This document shows positions 1 through 6,521 of a stretch of 58,643 nucleotides of DNA, one piece after another. The first letter of the stretch is position 1. Each line of letters starts with the position of its first letter. A program made the position numbers and the translations under genes. The DNA is taken from contig NZ_JADMJL010000036.1 of assembly GCF_018780585.1 (NCBI RefSeq), forward strand, positions 1 through 58,643, written 5' to 3'. The notes beneath the pieces were generated by a model. It did not search any database and was not told the DNA's origin. It was given only the letters and a program-made list of their open reading frames with translations. The stretch comes from Methyloversatilis discipulorum. Its GTDB lineage: Bacteria > Pseudomonadota > Gammaproteobacteria > Burkholderiales > Rhodocyclaceae.

Positions 1-225
1 CTGCTGGGTTTCCCAGGTGACGATGCCGCCCTTGACGTAGATCTTCCACGAGCAGGAACCCGTGCAGTTCACGCCGTGGGTGGAACGCACGATCTTGTCG
101 TGCGCCCAGCGGTCGCGGTAGGCGTCCTCCCAGCTGCGGTCCTCGCCGGTGGCGATGCCGTGGTCGCCCGAGAAGCTTTCCTTCGGAGCGGAGAAGTGGG
201 TCAGTCGGTCGAGAAAGTGGCTCAT
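1..225 (-). CDS. narG: Respiratory nitrate reductase alpha subunit NarG, N-terminal fragment
   Basis: The first 75 codons of the catalytic molybdenum subunit of the membrane-bound nitrate reductase, which reduces nitrate to nitrite in the cytoplasm with electrons from quinol. The frame runs off the left window edge, so only the N-terminus is present. It starts [11 protein letters not shown] and contains [19 protein letters not shown]. That block is characteristic of NarG: it supplies ligands of the FS0 iron-sulfur cluster (His and Cys residues) and closely matches the E. coli protein from memory. A Shine-Dalgarno AGGAGAG lies about 6 bases before the ATG. It is 39 bases downstream of narK2 on the same strand, so narK1-narK2-narG(HJI) is very probably one operon. 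The remaining nar genes should lie to the left of the window. Confidence 0.96.
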   Translation of the reverse strand, partial: MSHFLDRLTHFSAPKESFSGDHGIATGEDRSWEDAYRDRWAHDKIVRSTHGVNCTGSCSWKIYVKGGIVTWETQQ

Positions 226-264
226 GTGTGCTCTCCTGTTGCGGGGCTCGGCGGGGGCATGGGG

Positions 265-1923
265 TCAGGGGTTCTTCACGTAGGCGTTGCGGCGCAGGTA
301 GAACCACCAGTTGATGAACAGGCAGATCGCGTAGAACGCGGCGAAGCCGTACATCGCGAGCTCGGGTGTGCCGGCCTTGATCTGCGCACCGATGACCACC
401 GGTGCGATGAAGGCGCCGTAGGCGGCGACTGCCGACGTCCAGCCCAGCACGGGGCCGGCCTGCTGGCGATCGAAAATGACGCCGATGGTGCGGAAGGTCG
501 AGCCATTGCCGATGCCGCTGGCAAAGAACAGCACGATGAACAGGCCGAGGAACATCGGGAAGTACTGCTCGGGCGTGGCGGAGCTGTAGGCCAGTTTCAT
601 CACGTAGCCGACCGCCACCGACGCGGCCACCATCACCAGCGAGATGATCTGCGTGACGATGGAACCGCCCCACTTGTCGGAAATCCAGCCACCGATCGGG
701 CGCACCGCGGCGCCGACGAAGGGGCCGATCCAGGCGAAGGCCAGTACGGTGGGCGCGTTCGGGTTCGGCAGCGTGTGCTGCATGACGCCATTGGCATCGG
801 GCACGTGGCTGACGCCGAAGATCACCTTCATCGCCAGCGGCAGCGCCATCGAGAAGCCGATGAAGGAACCGAAGGTGACGATGTAGAGGATGGTCATCGA
901 CCAGGTGTGCTTGTCGCTGAATATCCTGAACTGCCGCGTCACGCCTTCGCGCATCGGGCCGAAGGCGGCCAGCTTCATCACGGTCAGCGCCATGATGATG
1001 TCCAGCGGAATCGCCACCCACATGTTCAGCAGGCCCAGACCGGTCGGCGCCGGCAGGTACAGATAGAGCATGAAGATCGCCGGTACGAAGGCCAGCGTGT
1101 ACAGATAGGTGATCTTCGAGAAGGCGACGATGGGGTTGCCGGTGTCGGGCGACACGGCCTTCAGGTTGTTCATGCCGAACCAGCACAGGATGGACAGTGG
1201 CACCAGCGACAGCACCCAGGCGAAGCCGGCGTTCTGTATCCAGGTCGGCGTGCCGGCGGCGATCTTGCCGAAGATCCAGCCGCTGTCCTTCATCAGCGTC
1301 ATCGGCTCACCGCCGAAGGCGCCGAGCAGCGGCACGGTCATCACCAGCGGGATGACGATCTGCATCGTCGTCACGCCGAAGTTGCCGAGGCCGGCGTTGA
1401 GGCCCAGTGCGGTGCCCTGCAGTCGCTTCGGGAAGAAGGTGCTGATGTTGGACATCGAACTGGCGAAGTTGCCGCCGCCGACGCCGCACCACAGCGCCAT
1501 CAGCTGGAACACCCACAGCGGCCAGTCGGTGTGCTGCAGCGCGATGCCGGTGCCGATGGCCGGCGCCAGCAGCATGGCCGTGGTCAGGAAGATGGTGTTG
1601 CGGCCACCGGCCAGCCGGATCAGGAAGGAGGCCGGGATGCGCATCGTGGCGCCGGAGATGCCGGCGATGGCGGTCAGCGTGAACAGCTCGGCCTGGGTGA
1701 AGGGGAAGCCCAGGTTGAGCATCTGCACGGTGATGATGCCCCACATGCCCCAGACCGCGAATCCGCACAGCAGCGCGGGAATCGAGATCCACAGGTTGCG
1801 GTAGGCGATCTTCTTGCCGGTCGATTCCCAGAAGGCATCGTCCTCCGGCCGCCAGTCCTCGACATCGGGGCCGCGGGGGGCGCCCTGTACCGGACGTGTG
1901 CCGGCGTGTGTACTTGCGTTCAT
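265..1923 (-). CDS. narK2: Nitrate/nitrite transporter NarK2 (major facilitator)
   Basis: A 552-residue major-facilitator protein of the nitrate/nitrite porter family, with about 12 hydrophobic helices and a roughly 40-residue polar N-terminal extension. Family signatures include the glycine-rich nitrate-signature-like stretches GVGGGNFASSMSNIS and GLNAGLGNFGVT. In organisms with paired NarK proteins, the second copy usually acts as a nitrate/nitrite antiporter that exports the nitrite made by NarG. The antiporter assignment is inferred from gene order and length. It sits 22 bases downstream of narK1 and 39 bases upstream of narG, so it is co-transcribed. The start at 1923 has a plausible GGAG ribosome-binding site. 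Confidence 0.93.
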   Translation of the reverse strand: MNASTHAGTRPVQGAPRGPDVEDWRPEDDAFWESTGKKIAYRNLWISIPALLCGFAVWGMWGIITVQMLNLGFPFTQAELFTLTAIAGISGATMRIPASFLIRLAGGRNTIFLTTAMLLAPAIGTGIALQHTDWPLWVFQLMALWCGVGGGNFASSMSNISTFFPKRLQGTALGLNAGLGNFGVTTMQIVIPLVMTVPLLGAFGGEPMTLMKDSGWIFGKIAAGTPTWIQNAGFAWVLSLVPLSILCWFGMNNLKAVSPDTGNPIVAFSKITYLYTLAFVPAIFMLYLYLPAPTGLGLLNMWVAIPLDIIMALTVMKLAAFGPMREGVTRQFRIFSDKHTWSMTILYIVTFGSFIGFSMALPLAMKVIFGVSHVPDANGVMQHTLPNPNAPTVLAFAWIGPFVGAAVRPIGGWISDKWGGSIVTQIISLVMVAASVAVGYVMKLAYSSATPEQYFPMFLGLFIVLFFASGIGNGSTFRTIGVIFDRQQAGPVLGWTSAVAAYGAFIAPVVIGAQIKAGTPELAMYGFAAFYAICLFINWWFYLRRNAYVKNP

Positions 1924-1945
1924 GATGATCTCCGTGGTGTCCGGT

Positions 1946-3193
1946 TCAGGACTGGGCTGCGGACGTGCCGTCCATCAGCGGGGTGCGGCGGACTTCGGTG
2001 AAGTACATCCAGATCAGCGACACCCACACCACGCCGTACATCAGCATGAAGGCGCTGGAGCGTATGCCGGTGAGATCGACCAGGGCACCGAACATGATGG
2101 GCAGCACGAAGCCGCCGAGGCCGCCGGCCAGACCGACGATGCCGCTGATGGTGCCGATGTTGGCCGGGTAGTCGTTGCTGATGTACTTGAACACGCTGGC
2201 CTTGCCGAAGGCCCAGGCGATGCCGAGGACGAACATCAGGCCGGTGAAGGCATAGACGTTCAGGCCGATGTGGAAGGTCTGTTCGCCGTTGATGGTGACG
2301 ACGGTGAATTGCGTCTGCGGATAGCTCAGCAGGAAGAGGCAGATCCAGCTCACCCACAGCACCCACCAGGTGACGCTGTGCGCGCCGTACTTGTCGGACA
2401 GCCAGCCGCCGATGGCGCGCAGTACGCCGCCAGGCAGCGAGAAACAGGCGGCCAGCAGCGCGGCGGCGCGGATGTCGAGGCCGTACTCGCCGACGTAGTA
2501 CTGCACCATCCACAGGCTGAGCGCGACATAGCCGCCGAACACGATGCTGTAGTACTGGCAGTACTTCAGCACGCGCGGGTCCTTCAGCGCCTTCAGCTGG
2601 TCGACGAAGCGCACGTTGCTCGGCACCAGGTGGGCCGGGTCGCTGTGGCTGAACAGCCAGAAGATGATGACGGTGCCGAGCATGATGGCGGCGTACACCT
2701 GCGGCACCATGGTCCAGCCGAAGGCGACCAGCAGGGCCGGTGCGACGAACTTGTTGACTGCTGCGCCCGAGTTGCCGGCGCCATACACGCCCATCGCGAA
2801 GCCCTGCTGCGCCTTCGGGAACCAGCGCGCGACGTAGGGCGTGCCGACCGAGAACGAACCGCCAGCCAGGCCGACGAACAGGCCGATGACGAGGAAATGC
2901 CAGTACTCGGTGGCATAGCTCATCATCCAGATCGCCGGCACGGTGGCCGCCATCAGCAGCGTCATCACGATTCGACCGCCGTACTTGTCGGTCCAGATGC
3001 CCAGCGGCACCCGCACCAGCGAGCCGGTGAGCACCGGCGTGGCGGTCAGCAGACCGAACTGGGTGGCATTGAGATCGAGCGCTTTCTTGATCGGTATGCC
3101 GATCACGCCGAACATCATCCACACCATGAAACACACGGTGAACGCCAGGGTGCTGACGATCAGCACCGACAGTGCCTGCCCTTTCCTGGTCAT
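1946..3193 (-). CDS. narK1: Nitrate transporter NarK1 (nitrate/proton symporter type)
   Basis: A 415-residue major-facilitator protein of about 12 transmembrane helices and the first gene of the nar structural operon. The motif GLAGGSFSVGTPYVARWFP and the later GAGNSGAAVNKF are the paired nitrate-signature regions of the NarK/NasA family. The short type without an N-terminal extension (type I) is usually a nitrate/proton symporter that brings nitrate in before nitrite is available for exchange. It is separate from NarK2 rather than fused to it as in some Paracoccus-type organisms. A Shine-Dalgarno GGGAGGA precedes the ATG at 3193. Upstream lie a NarL-like 7-2-7 dyad and an FNR-like box, in line with anaerobic and nitrate control. 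Confidence 0.93.
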   Translation of the reverse strand: MTRKGQALSVLIVSTLAFTVCFMVWMMFGVIGIPIKKALDLNATQFGLLTATPVLTGSLVRVPLGIWTDKYGGRIVMTLLMAATVPAIWMMSYATEYWHFLVIGLFVGLAGGSFSVGTPYVARWFPKAQQGFAMGVYGAGNSGAAVNKFVAPALLVAFGWTMVPQVYAAIMLGTVIIFWLFSHSDPAHLVPSNVRFVDQLKALKDPRVLKYCQYYSIVFGGYVALSLWMVQYYVGEYGLDIRAAALLAACFSLPGGVLRAIGGWLSDKYGAHSVTWWVLWVSWICLFLLSYPQTQFTVVTINGEQTFHIGLNVYAFTGLMFVLGIAWAFGKASVFKYISNDYPANIGTISGIVGLAGGLGGFVLPIMFGALVDLTGIRSSAFMLMYGVVWVSLIWMYFTEVRRTPLMDGTSAAQS

Positions 3194-3306
3194 GACGGAA
3201 TCCTCCCTTTAAGACTGAGGCGATCTTAGGGAGCGGGGCAGTACGGCGGCATCCTTCGGTGGTAGCGCGCCGAGAGTGCGGAAGAACGATGGCCGGGGCC
3301 TTCGTG

Positions 3307-3322
3307 TAGTTCTGAAGAACTA
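3307..3322 (-). promoter_or_regulatory. NarL/NarP-type 7-2-7 inverted heptamer site
   Basis: The sequence TAGTTCT-GA-AGAACTA is a perfect inverted repeat of two heptamers separated by 2 bases. The NarL/NarP consensus for such paired sites is TACYYMT-N2-AKRRGTA, and each half here differs at one position (G for C at the third base). The arms extend one more base on each side. It lies between an FNR-like box and narK1, next to narXL, as expected for the response regulator's target. Confidence 0.6.
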
Positions 3323-3346
3323 CTGCATCGTCCGGTTGGACGAGGG

Positions 3347-3360
3347 TTGACCAGGGTCAA
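3347..3360 (-). promoter_or_regulatory. FNR/Anr-like box upstream of narK1
   Basis: TTGAC-CAGG-GTCAA is symmetric and differs from the FNR consensus TTGAT-N4-ATCAA at one position per half. It is centred about 160 bases before the narK1 start codon. Together with the NarL-like dyad 39 bases closer to the gene, it gives the oxygen-plus-nitrate control typical of narK1K2GHJI operons. Which site sits at -41.5 depends on the unmapped transcription start. Confidence 0.55.
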
Positions 3361-3443
3361 TACGCGGACGCTGGAAGGTGTCGCGCAGGCGCCTTGACCC
3401 CTCGTGCTCAGAGGAGGCGCGCCTGAGCGGTCGCAGGAGCTGG

Positions 3444-3540
3444 ATTCCCGTGGGAGCGGGCGTCCGATCGCGACAGCAACCGGTATCGAAGCCGGTGGCC
3501 TGCGACCGCCGCGTCGCGGTCAGAGGACCGCTCCTACAGG
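3444..3540. repeat. REP/BIME-like inverted repeat pair, copy 1
   Basis: The left element reads CCCGTGGGAGCGGGCGTCCG followed by ATCGCGAC. The right element is its rough inverted counterpart, GCGTCGCGGTC...GACCGCTCCTACAGG. The same vocabulary (TGTGGGAGC..., GCCGCGAC, GGTC-GACC) recurs at about 47641-47740 and 54118-54212. This copy lies just downstream of narL, outside any gene. It is typical of repetitive extragenic palindromic elements arranged as an inverted pair. Confidence 0.55.
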
Positions 3541-3712
3541 GCGTACGCCTGGACCGGTCGCCCGGGCGGGATTCTGCGGCCGCGGTCTTCTGAACGCGAC
3601 AGCGGGGCCGGATCAAAGAACGCGGACTGCAGCCGCCGCGTTGCGACGTCGGCCCCTCGCACAGGAATTGCGCATGAAGTTGGCGACGGATGCGGTGGCC
3701 GCGGTGCGGATG

Positions 3713-4390
3713 TCAGATCAGGCCGCGTTCCACCGCGATGACGGCGACCTGCACGCGCGAGGCGACGCCCAGCTTGCGCAGGATGTGCTGCACGTGGATC
3801 TTCACCGTGGTTTCTGCAATGCCGAGGTCGCGGGCGATCACCTTGTTGCTGTCACCGCGGGCGATACCGCGCAGGATGTCGGTTTCGCGCGGCGACAATG
3901 CGCCGCTCTGTGGCGCGGACGCTGCAGCAGGCGCCACCGGTGCCGCCGCCTGTCGATAGACCTCGACCAGCTTGCCGGTCATTTCGTCGGCCACCACCGG
4001 TTCGCCGCGCACGGCGCGGTGGATGGCCCGCGACAGCGCTTCGCCCTCCATCGTCTTCAGCAGGTAGCCGCTGGCGCCGGCGCGCAGCGCGGCGGCCAGA
4101 TCCTCGCCGTCCTCGCTGATGGTGAGCATGATCAGGCGTGCCTGTGGGGCCGCTTCGCGCAGCGCCGGCAGCGCGTCGACGCCATTGACGCCGGGCAGGT
4201 GGTTGTCGAGCAGGATGACATCGGGCTGCAGGGCCTGTGCCCGCCGTTGCGCTTCGCCGGCGTCGGCAGCGTCGCCGACGATCTGCAGCATCGGGTCGCG
4301 CGACAGCAGCGCGGTGAGGCCACGACGGAACAGGGTGTGGTCATCGACCAGCAGGATGCGGATCGGTGCGTCGCTGTGCGTGCTGTTCAT
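3713..4390 (-). CDS. narL: Nitrate/nitrite response regulator NarL
   Basis: A 225-residue two-component response regulator with an N-terminal receiver domain (about residues 10-130). The acidic pair is in LLVDDH and the likely phospho-acceptor Asp62 is in LLDNHLPG. The C-terminal LuxR-type helix-turn-helix contains LSPRETDILRGIARGDSNKVIARDLGIAETTVKIHVQHILRKLG. After phosphorylation by NarX it would bind heptamer sites and activate nitrate respiration genes. The start codon overlaps the narX stop (ATGA at 4387-4390), so the pair is translationally coupled. Candidate targets are visible in front of narK1 and narX. NarL rather than another NarL/FixJ-type regulator is supported by its partner and neighbours. 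Confidence 0.93.
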   Translation of the reverse strand: MNSTHSDAPIRILLVDDHTLFRRGLTALLSRDPMLQIVGDAADAGEAQRRAQALQPDVILLDNHLPGVNGVDALPALREAAPQARLIMLTISEDGEDLAAALRAGASGYLLKTMEGEALSRAIHRAVRGEPVVADEMTGKLVEVYRQAAAPVAPAAASAPQSGALSPRETDILRGIARGDSNKVIARDLGIAETTVKIHVQHILRKLGVASRVQVAVIAVERGLI

Positions 4391-6294
4391 GAGGCCGCCT
4401 GCATGGGCTGGAGGTCGAGCAGTGTGGGGTCGCTGGCCGGCAGCGTCAGCACCACCGAGGTACCGCGGCCGGGGGTCGAGAACACCTCGATGCGGGCGCC
4501 TATCCGTGCGGCGCGTTCAGTCATGATGCGCAGGCCGACGTGGGTTTCGTCCGGTGGTCGGCCGTCGGTGGAAAAGCCGCGACCGTCGTCGCGCACTTCG
4601 AAGCGCCACTGCGGCTGCTGCTGCACGTCGAGCCAGACATGGCTGGCGCGCGCGTGCTTGCGTACGTTCGACAGGGCTTCCTGGACGATGTGCAGCACCT
4701 GTATCTGCACGTCCGGCAACAGCGGCAGACCGTGGTCGCGCATCGCCAGCGAGGCGCGTACGCCGCTCTGGTGCTCGAACTTGCGCAGCGTCGACAGCAG
4801 GGCGGCTTCGATGTCCTCGGAATTGGCGCGCGTCCGGAAGTGCAGCAGCAGTTCGCGCACGTCGCCCGAACTTTCGCGCAGGCCGGCATCGAGTTCGTCC
4901 AGCATGGTGCGCGCACTGGCTTCGTCGTGCGTGGCCAGCGCCTCGCGCATCATTTCGACCTGCATCTTCATGAAAGCCAGCGATTGTGCGATCGAGTCGT
5001 GCAGTTCGCTGGCCAGGAAGTTGCGTTCCTGCGATACCGCAGCCTCGTTCTGCAGCGCGTTCAGGCGCAGGTTTTCCATGCCGCTGGCCAGATGCGTCGC
5101 CAGCGCTTCGAGCAGCGAACGCGTGGGCGCCGACAGTTCGACGTTGGCATGGAAGAACAGGTCGACCTCGCCCATCAGCCTGTCCTTCAGGCGGACCGGA
5201 ACCGACACCAGGGTTTCGAAGCCCGCTTCGCCGCAGTATTGCAGTGCCTCGCCACCCATCGTACGGATCGGAATGACGCGGGCGTAGGGCGGGGCGTTCG
5301 GCGCGCCGCAATGGCATTCGTCCGCCTTCAGGCAGCGTTCGCCGTCGGTCATGTAGGCGGGCAGCCCCTGCGAAGCGAGCAGCAGATAGCGCTGGTTCGA
5401 TTCGTCGGACCAGCGCAGCGCGACGCCGTCGGCGTGCACGGCGCGCGCGACGTAACCAACGAAGCCGCGCGCCAGTTCTTCCAGCGAGCGGGCGGTGGCG
5501 ATCAGCGAGGTCACTTCGTACAGTGCCTCCAGCCGCTCGCGCTTCTCCTGCAGCTCGGCCGTCTTGCTCGTCACCTTCGCTTCGAGATTGCGGTACATGG
5601 CCTGTATCTGTTCCGCCATGTCGTTGAAGCCGTCGGCCAGCGTGCCGAACTCGTCGCTGCTGCCGCGTTCGACGCGGGCACCCAGATCGCCCTGCTGTAT
5701 CCGTTCCAGCGCTTGCTTGAGCTGACCCACCGGTTCGAGAACGAACAGATAGCCGATGTAGAGCAGGACGGCCGCACCGATCACCGCCAGCGCCATCGTT
5801 GCGAGTTGCAGCAGGTTGAGCAGCGCCGTCCAGTGCGACATGTGGTTCTCGATGCCGGCCACCAGCGCATCGATGCGCCCGGTGAAGCGCGCGGTGTCGT
5901 CGCGCAGACCGTCGGTGCCGCGTGGTGCAGCGTCGAGCCAGCGCTCGCTGTAGATACGCCAGTCGCCGCGTACCTGATCGAAGCTGCGCCGGATGTCGTT
6001 GTCCAGCGGCATGAACAGCGGGCGTTCGGGGTCGCCGGCATGCAGCAGTTCAAGGCTGCGGTCGAATTCGCGTCGCGCGTGCGGCAGCGCTTCGCGTTCG
6101 CCGGTGGCGACCAGCAGCGACATCCGGTAGGCCTGCATGCGCATGCGACCGGCCTCGTTGACGGCAGCTGCGCCGCCGTCGAGCTGCCAGGACATCCACA
6201 GCGTAAGCGTGATCGACAGCAGCGCGAGCAGGGCGAACGGCGCCGCTGCAACAGCCAGCTTGGCGCCCAGTCCCCAGTGTTCTCGTTTCGACAT
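4387..6294 (-). CDS. narX: Nitrate/nitrite sensor histidine kinase NarX
   Basis: A 635-residue membrane sensor kinase. A first transmembrane helix (about 10-35) is followed by the periplasmic domain with the nitrate-binding P-box-like stretch NEAGRMRMQAYRMSLL (residues 46-61). A second helix lies at about 158-185, then a HAMP domain and a signalling helix. The central GAF-like module carries a cysteine cluster (Cys321, Cys327, Cys329, Cys354), a NarX hallmark. The HisKA_3 dimerisation box has His432 in ELHDSIAQSL, and a HATPase domain with DDGRGF follows. It autophosphorylates in response to nitrate or nitrite and passes phosphate to NarL, encoded immediately downstream with a 4-base overlap. 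Upstream are an FNR-like sequence and a NarL-type heptamer. Confidence 0.94.
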   Translation of the reverse strand: MSKREHWGLGAKLAVAAAPFALLALLSITLTLWMSWQLDGGAAAVNEAGRMRMQAYRMSLLVATGEREALPHARREFDRSLELLHAGDPERPLFMPLDNDIRRSFDQVRGDWRIYSERWLDAAPRGTDGLRDDTARFTGRIDALVAGIENHMSHWTALLNLLQLATMALAVIGAAVLLYIGYLFVLEPVGQLKQALERIQQGDLGARVERGSSDEFGTLADGFNDMAEQIQAMYRNLEAKVTSKTAELQEKRERLEALYEVTSLIATARSLEELARGFVGYVARAVHADGVALRWSDESNQRYLLLASQGLPAYMTDGERCLKADECHCGAPNAPPYARVIPIRTMGGEALQYCGEAGFETLVSVPVRLKDRLMGEVDLFFHANVELSAPTRSLLEALATHLASGMENLRLNALQNEAAVSQERNFLASELHDSIAQSLAFMKMQVEMMREALATHDEASARTMLDELDAGLRESSGDVRELLLHFRTRANSEDIEAALLSTLRKFEHQSGVRASLAMRDHGLPLLPDVQIQVLHIVQEALSNVRKHARASHVWLDVQQQPQWRFEVRDDGRGFSTDGRPPDETHVGLRIMTERAARIGARIEVFSTPGRGTSVVLTLPASDPTLLDLQPMQAAS

Positions 6295-6340
6295 GTGTCC
6301 GAGTTTAGGGGCTGTGCGTGCGAATTTCGAGGTCTACGAC

Positions 6341-6354
6341 GTGATCGACGTCAA
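6341..6354 (-). promoter_or_regulatory. Weak FNR-like box upstream of narX
   Basis: GTGAT-CGAC-GTCAA matches TTGAT-N4-ATCAA at 8 of 10 defined positions. It is centred about 53 bases before the narX start codon, a spacing that would fit a -41.5 activator position with a very short leader. The support is moderate because such matches occur by chance. Confidence 0.3.
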
Positions 6355-6360
6355 GCGATC

Positions 6361-6388
6361 TTGCCGCGTACTTATTTCCTTGTACTAT
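6361..6388 (+). promoter_or_regulatory. Candidate sigma-70 promoter for the orphan kinase, with an embedded NarL heptamer
   Basis: TTGCCG (6361-6366), a 16-base spacer and TACTAT (6383-6388) form a reasonable -35/-10 pair reading towards the gene starting at 6522. The spacer contains TACTTAT (6369-6375), an exact match to the NarL heptamer TACYYMT. This places a possible NarL site over the promoter of the divergent kinase and about 75 bases upstream of the narX start. Confidence 0.4.
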
Positions 6389-6521
6389 CCCCGAGACCGG
6401 AACGCCTCCACTTCCCGCCACTCGAAGGTGCGAAGACGGCCGCTTCCGGTGCGTGCAGCAGCGCCGCAGCACGCCGGCCCCGAGCCAGAACCCCGCTCGT
6501 CGTTTGCTCCTGGAGAAATGG

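Larger units (their letters stand above)
3194..3712. other. narL-narK1 intergenic region (519 bp)
   Basis: No convincing gene is present. The right part, next to narL's end, holds a REP/BIME-like inverted repeat pair at about 3444-3540. The left part holds an FNR-like box (3347-3360) and a NarL-like dyad (3307-3322), and should contain the narK1 promoter. About 115 bases separate the NarL-like dyad from the narK1 start. I could not identify a confident -10 element in that stretch. Confidence 0.7.

Noticed and set aside
76-2001. Long rightward open frame opposite narG and narK2
   Set aside because: It has low-complexity His/Arg/Gly/Asp composition and fully overlaps the recognisable transporter gene on the other strand.
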